The translations under genes were made by a program, and so were the position numbers. Positions 52,309-60,890 of a stretch of DNA of 64,000 nucleotides are shown here, one piece after another. The stretch covers positions 9,114,001 to 9,178,000 of the forward strand of contig NZ_JAPEOZ010000001.1 in assembly GCF_026340655.1 (NCBI RefSeq), written 5' to 3'. Position 1 is the stretch's first letter. The number at the start of each line of letters is the position of its first letter. The notes below the pieces were generated by a model. That model saw only the letters and a program-made list of their open reading frames with translations. It had not been told where the DNA came from and made no database searches. Source of the DNA: Streptomyces sp. NBC_01275 (GTDB taxonomy: Bacteria > Actinomycetota > Actinomycetes > Streptomycetales > Streptomycetaceae).

Positions 52309-53207
52309 CAACCACAGACATGCCACGCCCGGTCGACGCCGATCCCGGACGGCCCGCCTCCAAGAAGCGGCCCCGCGGGGCGGCCAGCGGCGGGCTCCGG
52401 CGGGCGGTGGCCCCGACGACACTGCTGTGGATCCTGGCGTGCCTGTACGGGTTGCCGGTGCTGTGGTTCATCCTCAGCTCCCTCAAGCCGGCCAGCGACC
52501 TGTTCTCCTATCCGCTGACGCTGGTTCCGCACAACCCCACCCTGTCGGGCTACCTGACCGCGTGGCGCAGTGCCAACTTCTCCCAGTACTTCGTCAACAC
52601 GGCCATCGTGTGCGTGATCACGACGGTCCTCACGGTGGGCGTCAGCTGCTGCACCGGGTACGCGCTGGCCAAGTACGACAACAAATGGCTCAAGGTCTTC
52701 TTCATCTGCATCCTGGCCACCACGATGCTCCCGTCCGAGGTCATGCTCGCCCCGGAGTTCCTGGTGGTCCGCAACCTCGGCCTCTACAACTCGTTCGCCG
52801 GCATCATCCTCCCGGCGGTGCTCACCGCGACCGGATGCTTCATGTTCCGCCAGTTCTTCCTGACGGTTCCCGACGAACTCGTGGAAGCCGCACGCATCGA
52901 CGGCGCCCGCGAACTGTCGATCTTCCTGCGGATCATGGTGCCGCTCTCCCGGCCCATCATGCTGACCCTCGCCATCCTGTCCTTCCAGTGGCGGTGGAAC
53001 GACTACATCTGGCCGCTGCTGATGCTCAACGACCCCAACAAGTTCACCGTGCAGATCGGCATCCAGAGCATCGTCGGCGCGCAGAACATCAACTGGTCGG
53101 TACTGCTCGGCGCATCGGTCATCTCCATGATCCCGCTGATCTTGATCTTCCTGGTCTTCCAGCGCTACGTCATGGGCGCCGACATCAATGCCGGACTGAA
53201 GGACTGA
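52305..53207 (+). CDS. CUT1 sugar ABC transporter permease 2
   Basis: The ATG at 52305 overlaps the stop of permease 1 by 4 bases; the longer frame beginning at 51873 is a shadow. The 300-residue protein is MalG-like, with six helices and the EAA loop LVEAARIDGARELSIFLRI near residue 190, and ends DINAGLKD, typical of this family. It ends 2 bases before the next gene. Confidence 0.93.
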   Translation: MTTTDMPRPVDADPGRPASKKRPRGAASGGLRRAVAPTTLLWILACLYGLPVLWFILSSLKPASDLFSYPLTLVPHNPTLSGYLTAWRSANFSQYFVNTAIVCVITTVLTVGVSCCTGYALAKYDNKWLKVFFICILATTMLPSEVMLAPEFLVVRNLGLYNSFAGIILPAVLTATGCFMFRQFFLTVPDELVEAARIDGARELSIFLRIMVPLSRPIMLTLAILSFQWRWNDYIWPLLMLNDPNKFTVQIGIQSIVGAQNINWSVLLGASVISMIPLILIFLVFQRYVMGADINAGLKD

Positions 53208-53209
53208 CC

Positions 53210-54928
53210 GTGCCCACCCCGCTCGACCACGAGTTCGTCCGCGCGGCGGCCCGTGCCGCCGACCGGCAGGCCGCCCCGCAGGCGGCCTGCCCCGACGAGG
53301 AACCCGCCGGGGCGACCCACCGCGCTCTGGCACGCCGGGTGAAGACTCTGGTCGCGGCGTACCGTTCCCCGGACTCGGCACTGCACGGCAGCGGGCAGGC
53401 CGTCGCCGCCGCGATGACCCATCTCCGCGCCCTGCGGGCCGCGCAGGCCACCACCGGCCTCTTCGCCGGCGGCGACAACGTGCAGTCACCGCCGGACTCC
53501 GCCTTCACCGTCAACGACGTGTGCGACGCGCACGTCCTCGCCGCCGCCGCGGGGCCGGAACTGCGCGAGGTCACGGCCGCGCTCGCCGAGATCGCCGGCG
53601 CCGCCTCCGGCAGTCTCCTGACGGGTGGGGTGCACACCCCGAACCACCGCTGGGAGCTGTGCGCGGCGCTGGCCCGGCTGCACCGGTCGTTCCCGGACGA
53701 CCGGCTGCTCGGCCGCGTCGAGGAGTGGCTCGCCGAGGGCGTCGACATCGACGCGGAGGGCCTGTACTCGGAACGCAGCGCCGTCTACGCGACCCACGTC
53801 TCCAACCCGTCGCTGATCCTGCTGGCCGAGGTCCTCGGCCGCGCCGACCTGCTCGACGCCGTCGAACGCAACCTCGCCACCACCCTGGACCTCATCAGGC
53901 CGGACGGCACGGTGGAGACCGTCCACTCGCGACGGCAGGACCAGAACCACCCGTTCCCGCTGGCGCCCTACCTGCCGCACTACCGGCTGCTCGCGATCCG
54001 CACCGGCCGGGGCGACTTCGCCCGGGCGGCGCGGCTGGCGGCCGCCGGCGGCATCGACGACCCCGACCTGCTCGCCCAGACCCTCCTCACCCCGGACCTG
54101 GGCCGCGCCCTGCCGGCCCCGGCCGCGCAGACACTTCCGCGCGACCGGTACCTCACCACCGCACGCCTCGCCGCACGCGCCTCCGCCACCGCGCACACGG
54201 TGGTGTACGGCGGCTCCGACGTGCCCGAGCACCGGCGCATCCGCTCGGGCCTCGCCTGCAATCCCACCTTCCTGCGTCTGTTCGCCGGCGACGCCGTCCT
54301 CGACGCGGTCCGTCTCTCGCGGGGGTTCTTCGACCTGGGCCCGTTCCGCGCCGCCGGCATGCAACGCCTCGCCGACAGCCGCCACCGGCTCACCGAGACC
54401 CTCACGGCCGCCTACTACCAGCCGCTTCCGACGGACCAGCGGCGGGACGACGGCGTCTACCGGCTGGTGGACGAGGGACGCTTCTCGGCCGCGATGGCCT
54501 TCCCGGACCGGCCTCGGGACGAGGTCTCACACACGACCCGCGTCGAGGTGGACCTGAGGGACGACGGCGCCGACCTGCGGATCGACATCAGCGGACCACG
54601 GGTGCCCTGGGCCCTCGAACTGACCTTCCGGCCGGGCGGCGTGCCAGAGGGCGCCGTACCGATCGGCGACGGACGCTGGTGCCTGACGACCGGGCCGATG
54701 ACCTACCGGGTCGGTGACGACGAGATCCGGGTCGAGGCCGACATCGAGGCAGGCGAACCGCTCGCCGGGCCGGACCGCAGCGACGTACTGCGGTACGACC
54801 CGGGTCAGGACTACACCGTGGCGGGCGGCACCGACGCGACGACCGGGAACCGCGTCTACATCGGTGGACATGGCCCGCACACACTGACCGTCGCACTGCA
54901 CGCCCGCCGGCCCGCACCCGTCGTGTGA
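53210..54928 (+). CDS. putative (alpha/alpha)-barrel carbohydrate-active enzyme, heparinase II/III-like
   Basis: The GTG at 53210, with aagga upstream, gives 572 residues. There is no signal peptide, so it is cytoplasmic. The N-terminal two-thirds is helical and repetitive, as in (alpha/alpha) toroids, with THRALARRVKTLVAAYR, HTPNHRWELCAALARLH, and DAEGLYSERSAVYATHVSNP, where Tyr, Glu, Arg and His cluster. A C-terminal beta-rich part follows (from about residue 440: TRVEVDLRDDGADLRIDIS). This resembles heparinase II/III or related lyases/hydrolases, but the family call is tentative. It is translated right after the permease gene, so it probably degrades the imported sugar. Confidence 0.75.
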   Translation: MPTPLDHEFVRAAARAADRQAAPQAACPDEEPAGATHRALARRVKTLVAAYRSPDSALHGSGQAVAAAMTHLRALRAAQATTGLFAGGDNVQSPPDSAFTVNDVCDAHVLAAAAGPELREVTAALAEIAGAASGSLLTGGVHTPNHRWELCAALARLHRSFPDDRLLGRVEEWLAEGVDIDAEGLYSERSAVYATHVSNPSLILLAEVLGRADLLDAVERNLATTLDLIRPDGTVETVHSRRQDQNHPFPLAPYLPHYRLLAIRTGRGDFARAARLAAAGGIDDPDLLAQTLLTPDLGRALPAPAAQTLPRDRYLTTARLAARASATAHTVVYGGSDVPEHRRIRSGLACNPTFLRLFAGDAVLDAVRLSRGFFDLGPFRAAGMQRLADSRHRLTETLTAAYYQPLPTDQRRDDGVYRLVDEGRFSAAMAFPDRPRDEVSHTTRVEVDLRDDGADLRIDISGPRVPWALELTFRPGGVPEGAVPIGDGRWCLTTGPMTYRVGDDEIRVEADIEAGEPLAGPDRSDVLRYDPGQDYTVAGGTDATTGNRVYIGGHGPHTLTVALHARRPAPVV

Positions 54929-54977
54929 CCCCGACGATCCACGCCATGGCCACCCCAGGCATGAAGGGTTGATCCCC

Positions 54978-56831
54978 GTGCACCTCACGCCCCCACCCCT
55001 GTACCTCACGCACCAGCGCGGCCCGCTGCACGACCTGCCGGACACAGCCGAGGCCTACGACGCGGTCCTCGCCGACGTCGCCGAGCAGGCCCTGGCCCGC
55101 CTCACGCCGGACGGCAGCCTCGAACACCCCGACTGCACGGACGACATCGGCGACACCTCCCTCGGCATCACCTCCCTCCTCGCCCTGGCCTGGGAGCGCA
55201 CCAAGGACCCGCGCCTGCCGGAGGCGGTCCGCCGCAGCCTCGCCTTCCACCTGGACCAGCGGGTCTACCGGGACGACAACCCCGGCTACCCCAACCTGAA
55301 GGTCCGCGGCTCGGGTCTGCCGTACGCCCGTTACGTCCTGGAAGCCGGCGCGCACCCCATCGGCGACTGGCCGAGCACGGCGTGGGCGCTGCTCCAGGCG
55401 GTGAACGTGCTCGACGCGGCGGACGGGCTGGTCGACGACGGCCGGCGCGCCGAACTGCTGGAGGTGGCGCACGGCTACTGGCGCTGGCTGACCGAGGCGA
55501 CCTTCTTCAACCCGCAGGAGGCCGGCAACCAGGCGATCGGCTGCGTCGTGGGCGGCCTGATGCTGGCCCGCCATCTGCCCCCGGACGAGGGCGGGCCGGT
55601 CCGGGCGCGGGCGCTGGAGCTGTACGCCGAGAAGATCCGCGCCCACCGGGTCCGCGACCGGGGCGCGCTGCTGCCGCCCGAGCACGGCGGCGCGTACGAC
55701 AACAACTACGGCCCGATCTCCCTGTCCTTCCTCGCCCAGGCCCACCGGGTCAGCGGCGAGGAGGTGTTCGCCGAGGACGGCGACGCGCTCGCCCGGTACA
55801 TCGACGCCCGCCTCACCGGCGGCGGCTTCGACAACGGCGGCCCCCGCTACAGCGAGCAGCACTCGGCCTTCGAGTCGGTGCTCGGCCTGCGGTACTTCGG
55901 CGCCCGGATCGGCTCCGACCTGGGCCGCTACCGGGGCGACAGCCGCTGGGCCCGGCACGCGGTCAAGCCGGACGGCGGGGTCGACGGCCACTTCGCGTGG
56001 ATGCTGGTCTGGCAGATCCAGGACACCACGCCCTGGACCCGCACACCCGCGAGCGGCTCCGCACGGCACCAGTTGCGCGCCGGCACGGTCTCGGTGGCCT
56101 TCGACGACCACCTGACCCCGGCGGTCGTCGAGGCGGCGGGCGCCTACTGGCTGGCGGCCGCCGTCAACCGCCAGCACGGCTTCGGACCCGTCACCGACGG
56201 CTTCCTGCTGTGCCGCCCCATGGGCGAGGTGCGCGTGCGCGACGTCCACGCCGACGGCCTGACGGCCAAGCTCGTCACCAAGCCGGTCGTCGGCCGCGAC
56301 CACGTCCTTCGTTATGTGCGCTCCCTGTACGTCACCGACGGCACGACCCTGTGGACCGCGGTCGCGGTCGAACGCCTCACCGGCACCCCGTACCTGCTGG
56401 CCGGCCTGCCGTACGCCGAGGACGACGGCGACCGGGTCCGGCGTATCGCGCGGGCGGCCGTGTCCTCGGCGGGCGCGGTGCGCCTGACCCACCCCGCGGC
56501 ACAGGGCGTGGAGTACTTCGACGCCCGCGCCGAACTCACCCAGGAACAGGCCGCCTTCGCCCTCGCCGCCGACCCGCGCGGCTACGGAAACCCCGACGAG
56601 GGCTGGCTCCACCTGGTCGGCTCCACGGCGCTGGAGGCGGACCCGATCGCGGACGCGCCGGACGACCTGCACGTCTTCGCGGTGCGCTACGGAACCGAGG
56701 AGCCGCTCACGGTGTCGGTGCGGCGGGACGCGGCGGGGCTGACCGTGCGGACGGACGCGTTCACGGCCGTCCTCGGCGGCGAAGACGCCTACGGAGAACC
56801 GGAGTTGACGCTGACCGCGGCCGACGCCTGA
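54978..56831 (+). CDS. putative (alpha/alpha)-barrel protein of unassigned family in the sugar operon
   Basis: The GTG at 54978 follows gaaggg; a TTG at 54969 is also in frame. The 617-residue product has no signal peptide. Residues about 10-330 look like an (alpha/alpha) barrel with many aromatic and acidic residues (TEATFFNPQEAGNQAIGC, LLPPEHGGAYDNNYGPISLS, FDNGGPRYSEQHSAFESVLG), and the C-terminal half is beta-rich. I do not recognise a named glycosidase or lyase family. It is the last gene of the import operon, 49 bases after the previous enzyme, and presumably acts on the same imported glycan. Confidence 0.75.
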   Translation: MHLTPPPLYLTHQRGPLHDLPDTAEAYDAVLADVAEQALARLTPDGSLEHPDCTDDIGDTSLGITSLLALAWERTKDPRLPEAVRRSLAFHLDQRVYRDDNPGYPNLKVRGSGLPYARYVLEAGAHPIGDWPSTAWALLQAVNVLDAADGLVDDGRRAELLEVAHGYWRWLTEATFFNPQEAGNQAIGCVVGGLMLARHLPPDEGGPVRARALELYAEKIRAHRVRDRGALLPPEHGGAYDNNYGPISLSFLAQAHRVSGEEVFAEDGDALARYIDARLTGGGFDNGGPRYSEQHSAFESVLGLRYFGARIGSDLGRYRGDSRWARHAVKPDGGVDGHFAWMLVWQIQDTTPWTRTPASGSARHQLRAGTVSVAFDDHLTPAVVEAAGAYWLAAAVNRQHGFGPVTDGFLLCRPMGEVRVRDVHADGLTAKLVTKPVVGRDHVLRYVRSLYVTDGTTLWTAVAVERLTGTPYLLAGLPYAEDDGDRVRRIARAAVSSAGAVRLTHPAAQGVEYFDARAELTQEQAAFALAADPRGYGNPDEGWLHLVGSTALEADPIADAPDDLHVFAVRYGTEEPLTVSVRRDAAGLTVRTDAFTAVLGGEDAYGEPELTLTAADA

Positions 56832-56834
56832 CGC

Positions 56835-57476
56835 TCACCCCGGGCGGATCACCAGGTCCGCCCGGTCCCGCGTCGTCGCCACCAGCTCGGCGTTGCGCTG
56901 GTCGGTCCGCAGCACCCACGCCACCGCCTCCTCGTGCGCCTTGCCGAACTCCTCGTGCCGGGCGACCAGTCGGCGCAAGCGCTCGTCCTCCGCCAGCTCA
57001 CAGAACCAGACCTCGTCCAGCGCGGCCCGCACCCGCGTCCACGCGCCGGCGCCGAGCAGGAGGTAGTTGCCCTCCGTCACGATCAGCCGGGCGGTCGGCG
57101 GCACCGGCACCGCGCCCGCGATCGGCTGTTCCAGCACCCGTTCGAAGCCGGGCGCGTACACGAGGTCGTCGCCGTCCCCTTCCTCTCGCAGCCGTCGGAG
57201 CAGGGCCGCGTACCCGGCCGCGTCGAAGGTGTCGGGCGCGCCCTTGCGGTCGCGGCGGCCGAGGCGGTCCAGCTCGGCGTCGGCGAGATGGAAGCCGTCC
57301 ATGGGGATGTGCGCGACCCACGGCTCCCCGGCGCCGTTCAACTCCCGTACCAGACGCTCGGCGAGGGTCGTCTTGCCCGCGCCGGGACTGCCGGCGATGC
57401 CGAGCAGCGCGCGTCGGCGGCCGTCCCCGGCGAGGGAGCGGGCGCGCAGGAGCAGATCGTCGAAGGTCAGTGACAC
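56835..57476 (-). CDS. nucleoside/nucleotide kinase family P-loop protein
   Basis: The 213-residue protein has a Walker A GIAGSPGAGKTTLAERLVRE (residues 26-45), IPMDGFHLADAELDRLG (about 59-75) and VTEGNYLLLGAGAWTRV (about 133-149). This matches the uridine kinase/phosphoribulokinase-like group annotated as nucleoside or nucleotide kinase, some of which phosphorylate fructose or other small substrates. It ends 3 bases from the convergent operon above, so it need not share its regulation. The substrate is unknown. Confidence 0.85.
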   Translation of the reverse strand: MSLTFDDLLLRARSLAGDGRRRALLGIAGSPGAGKTTLAERLVRELNGAGEPWVAHIPMDGFHLADAELDRLGRRDRKGAPDTFDAAGYAALLRRLREEGDGDDLVYAPGFERVLEQPIAGAVPVPPTARLIVTEGNYLLLGAGAWTRVRAALDEVWFCELAEDERLRRLVARHEEFGKAHEEAVAWVLRTDQRNAELVATTRDRADLVIRPG

Positions 57477-57601
57477 ACGACAGAGTCTGCCACCGCCGTC
57501 CCGGTCCGCCGTCCGCGAGCCCCGGTGCGCGCCGCCGGGAACCGGTGGGCCGTACAGGTGTTTCCCGGCCGCCGGGTGCAGGTAGGTAGGGGAGTGTCGG
57601 A

Positions 57602-58477
57602 GTGGGCATCGAGGGGAGTGGCATGGTGGGCACTGGGCACGACGGTCGGCCGGCGGACGCGTTCTTCACGCCGGGAGGCTCGTCCTTCAGCGACTTCCTG
57701 GCGGTGCACCGACCCGAACTGCTCCCGACGCGCCGCCCGTTCCCCGACGGCGTCCGGGCCGCCCCGGACCGGTTCCCGCACGGCACGACGGTGCTGGCCC
57801 TCGTCTACCGCGACGGCGTGCTGATCGCCGGCGACCGCCGGGCCACCATGGGCAACGTCATCGCCCAGCGCGACCTGGAGAAGGTGCACCCGGCCGACGA
57901 CCACACCGCCGTCGCCTTCGCCGGCACCGTCGGACTCGCCGTGGACATGGTGAAGCTGTACCAGGTGGAGCTGACGCACTTCGAGAAGGTCGAGGGCATC
58001 CCCATGACCCTCGGCGCGAAGGCGCGCCGGCTGGCCACGATGATCCGGCAGAACCTCGGCCAGGCCATGCAGGGCCTCGCCGTCGTCCCCCTCCTCGCGG
58101 GCTACGACACCACCGCGGCCCGGGGCGCCAGGGGCCGTATCTTCAGCTTCGACGTGGTCGGCGGGCTGTACGAGAAGTCGCCCTTCCACGCCGAGGGCTC
58201 CGGCTCCCCCTACGCCCACGGCGCGCTGAAGAAGCTGTACCGCGCCGACATGACCCGGCGCGAGGCGTCCCTGGCCGCCCTGCAGGCGCTGTACGACGCG
58301 GCCGACGACGACTCCGCCACCGGCGGGCCCGACATCAGCCGCCGGATCTTCCCGATCGTGTCCGTCATCACCGAGGACGGCTTCGAGCGGCTGCCCGAGG
58401 CGGAGACCGAGCAGCTCAGCCGCGAGATGGTCGAGCAGCGCCACACCAGGCCGGACGGGCCGAACGCCACCGCGTGA
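57602..58477 (+). CDS. prcB: 20S proteasome beta subunit (stand-alone copy)
   Basis: The 291-residue protein has a 61-residue propeptide ending PHG, and the mature chain begins TTVLALVYRDGVLIAGDRRA, so the nucleophile is Thr62. The conserved active-site Asp17 and Lys33 (mature numbering) are present (AGDRR and DLEKV), as are LPLLAGYD and the C-terminal YDAADDDSATGGPDISRRIF, which is diagnostic of actinobacterial PrcB. It should be a threonine protease active as a 7-mer ring with PrcA. Neither prcA nor pup lies next to it: its neighbours are a small kinase and an ArsR gene. The GTG at 57602 lies after ggag; an ATG at 57623 would shorten the propeptide by seven residues. Confidence 0.93.
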   Translation: MGIEGSGMVGTGHDGRPADAFFTPGGSSFSDFLAVHRPELLPTRRPFPDGVRAAPDRFPHGTTVLALVYRDGVLIAGDRRATMGNVIAQRDLEKVHPADDHTAVAFAGTVGLAVDMVKLYQVELTHFEKVEGIPMTLGAKARRLATMIRQNLGQAMQGLAVVPLLAGYDTTAARGARGRIFSFDVVGGLYEKSPFHAEGSGSPYAHGALKKLYRADMTRREASLAALQALYDAADDDSATGGPDISRRIFPIVSVITEDGFERLPEAETEQLSREMVEQRHTRPDGPNATA

Positions 58478-58486
58478 CACGACGGC

Positions 58487-59572
58487 TCAGTACTGCAGCG
58501 CCACCGCCACGTCCCGCCCGATCCGCTCGACCGCCGCGAGGTCCAGACCGTAGTGGACGTACCGGCCGTGGCGCTCCACGCGCACCAGGCCCAGGTCCCG
58601 CAGGACGCGCAGATGGCGGGAGACCTGCGGGCGGGTCATCGACAGCCGGGCGGCCAGGTCGGCGGTGGGCATCGCCTGGCGGGCGATCAGCCGGCACAGG
58701 CGGACCCGGCGGGGGTCGGTGAGCGCCAGCATGCGGCTGCGGGCGAGCGTGACGCCCACGTCCGGGGCCACCACGGGGAAGTGCACGACGGGCGGCAGGC
58801 CCGGCTCGTTCTTCACCAGCAGATGCGGGGCGCCGAACAGGGTGGGGATGAGGACGACCGGCGTACGCGCCGGGCTGACGACCGCGTGGTGCACCTTGTC
58901 GAAGACGACCCGCTCGGGTCCGCCCGCCGTGCCGCTGTCGACCCGGGCGCTGGAGGGGCTCAGCGCCGCCAGCGCCGCCGCCGGCCCCTCGTCCGCCAGA
59001 CGCCGGCGCACCTGGTGCGCGGCCCGGGCCAACACCGGCTCGGTGTCCGCCCACAGCGCGTCGAAGAAGACCCGCCGGCACAGGTCGACGAAGTCGGCGA
59101 TGTCCGCGCGCAACGCCCGCGGATCGCGCAACAGGTCCTCCGCGAGCCGCAGATGGGGCCCGGCGAGCCCCGACGCGGCCTGCCGCAGCGCGGCCGCCTG
59201 CGCCGGATCGCGCAGCACCCGGTCGAAGGCGAAGCCGTGGTAGCCGCTCACACAGGTGTACGCGGTGAGTTCGGCGAACCGGTCCAGCGGCAGCGCGCCC
59301 GGCGACGCCCCGTGGCCCGGCGGGGCCGAGGCGTCCAGGCCCGGGTAGAAGGCCCGCCAGCGCAGCGCCGTCCACAGCGGGGCGAACCGGCGCAACCCCG
59401 CCCGGAACCCGGGCGGCGCCGAGCCGGTCACCTGCTCGGCCCACGCGGAGCGGCCGGCGTGGTGGGCGTGCCCGGTCAGGACGTGCAGACACGCGGCCAG
59501 TTCCGCGAAGGGCGACACGGTGACGCTGAGGCGGCCGCGCACGGCGCCGTCCAGGACGATCACGACCGACAT
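58487..59572 (-). CDS. ArsR-type winged-helix regulator with DUF5937-like N-terminus
   Basis: The 361-residue protein is long for ArsR. A poorly characterised N-terminal region (about 15-250; ELAACLHVLTGHAHHAGRSA, ELTAYTCVSGYHGFAFDRV) precedes a C-terminal winged helix (about 270-350): MLALTDPRRVRLCRLIARQA, MPTADLAARLSMTRPQVSRH, LRVLRDLGLVRVERHGRYVHY. There is no metal-binding Cys pair, so metal sensing is unlikely. The gene is 28 bases downstream of the M20 gene on the same strand and may regulate the permease-M20 group. Confidence 0.88.
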   Translation of the reverse strand: MSVVIVLDGAVRGRLSVTVSPFAELAACLHVLTGHAHHAGRSAWAEQVTGSAPPGFRAGLRRFAPLWTALRWRAFYPGLDASAPPGHGASPGALPLDRFAELTAYTCVSGYHGFAFDRVLRDPAQAAALRQAASGLAGPHLRLAEDLLRDPRALRADIADFVDLCRRVFFDALWADTEPVLARAAHQVRRRLADEGPAAALAALSPSSARVDSGTAGGPERVVFDKVHHAVVSPARTPVVLIPTLFGAPHLLVKNEPGLPPVVHFPVVAPDVGVTLARSRMLALTDPRRVRLCRLIARQAMPTADLAARLSMTRPQVSRHLRVLRDLGLVRVERHGRYVHYGLDLAAVERIGRDVAVALQY

Positions 59573-59600
59573 GGTCGGGGAGTCTACGAAAGGCCCGGGG

Positions 59601-60788
59601 TCACCGGGCCGCCGCGCTCACGGCCCCGAACTCCGCGCGCACCTCGGCGAGCAGCTCCGGATCGGTGAGCAGGTCGGCGGCCACCTTGGCGAGCCCGGTC
59701 GCGGCGAGCTGGGCGCGGTCGTGCGCGAAGGGCGTCGCCGCCGCCTCCCGCATCGCCTCCGAGTGGGCGGGCGTACCGGCCTCGGCGATCTGGACGTACG
59801 GGTGGACGACCGGGAGGAGCTGGGAGAGGTTGCCGATGTCGGAGGAGCCGGCGGGCGCGTCCGGGGTGTCGGGCGCGATGTCCAGGCCCAGTGCGCGCAC
59901 GGCCGCGCCGAAGTGCGCGGCGAGCACCGGGTTGTCGCGGCGCTCCGCGTACAAGGGACCCGTCTCGGTCACCTCCGCCCGCGTCCCCGTCGCCAGCGCA
60001 GCGCCCTCGGCCGCGCTGCGCACCCGCTCGACCAGCGCCTCGGCCGCCGCGGTCGTACGGTCCCGCACGTACAGGTCGACCGCGGCGCGGGCGGGCACCA
60101 CGTTCGGGGCCTGGCCGCCGTCCGAGACGATGCCGTGCAGCCGGGCGGTCGGCGGCACGAACTGCCGCAGCGCGTCGATGGCGTGCAGGAACACCTGCAC
60201 GGCGGCGAGCGCGCTGCGCCCCTCCCAGGGCGACTTCGCCGCGTGCGCGCTGAGGCCTGCGAAGGCGACCCGCAAGTGGGCTGCGGCCAGGGCGTGTTGG
60301 GTGGTCACCGACCGGTCGGAGGGGTGGAACATCACCGCCGCGTCGACCCCGTCGAACACCCCCGCCTCGGCCAGCCGCACCTTCCCGGCCCCGCCCGTCT
60401 CCTCGCCGGGCGTGCCGATCACGGCGACCGTCCCCGGATGCCCGGGCAGCGCCCGCACCAGGCCGATCGCGGCCGCCGCGCCGCCCGCCCCGATCAGGTT
60501 GTGCCCGCAGCCGTGTCCGACGCCGGGCAGCGCGTCGTACTCCGCGAGGACGGCGACGTACGGTCCCGGCGCGCTGCCCTCGTGCACTGCCACGAACGCC
60601 GTGTCGAGCCCGCCGACGCCCGCCGACACCGTGAATCCCGACTCGATCAGCCAGTCGGTCAGCGCCTGTTGGGCGTGGTACTCGGCGAACTTCAGCTCCG
60701 GCCGGGCGTGGATGCCCAGACTCACCTCGTCCAACCGGGGGCGCAGCGCGGCGAGTTCGTCGGCCAGCATCTGAAGCGAAACGGTCAT
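59601..60788 (-). CDS. M20 family amidohydrolase (AbgB/hippurate hydrolase-like)
   Basis: The 395-residue zinc enzyme shows the M20 sites: ALPGVGHGCGHNLIG (about residues 87-101), IGTPGEETGGAGKVRLAEAG (about 124-143) with the catalytic Glu, MFHPSDR (about 152), and a dimerisation domain with LRVAFAGLSAHAAKSPWEGR. This subgroup deacylates N-acyl amino acids or aminobenzoyl conjugates. It lies in a minus-strand row behind an APC permease, which could import the substrate. The ATG at 60788 follows ggagg-like aagggagg. Confidence 0.9.
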   Translation of the reverse strand: MTVSLQMLADELAALRPRLDEVSLGIHARPELKFAEYHAQQALTDWLIESGFTVSAGVGGLDTAFVAVHEGSAPGPYVAVLAEYDALPGVGHGCGHNLIGAGGAAAAIGLVRALPGHPGTVAVIGTPGEETGGAGKVRLAEAGVFDGVDAAVMFHPSDRSVTTQHALAAAHLRVAFAGLSAHAAKSPWEGRSALAAVQVFLHAIDALRQFVPPTARLHGIVSDGGQAPNVVPARAAVDLYVRDRTTAAAEALVERVRSAAEGAALATGTRAEVTETGPLYAERRDNPVLAAHFGAAVRALGLDIAPDTPDAPAGSSDIGNLSQLLPVVHPYVQIAEAGTPAHSEAMREAAATPFAHDRAQLAATGLAKVAADLLTDPELLAEVRAEFGAVSAAAR

Positions 60789-60890
60789 GGGTCCTCCCTT
60801 GCCTGTGGTGACGCACCGTCACCTGGGACGAGCGTGCGCCCGCCGCGGCCGGCCGGACCGCCGGTTACCGCGGCCCAGGTAACCCGAGGC

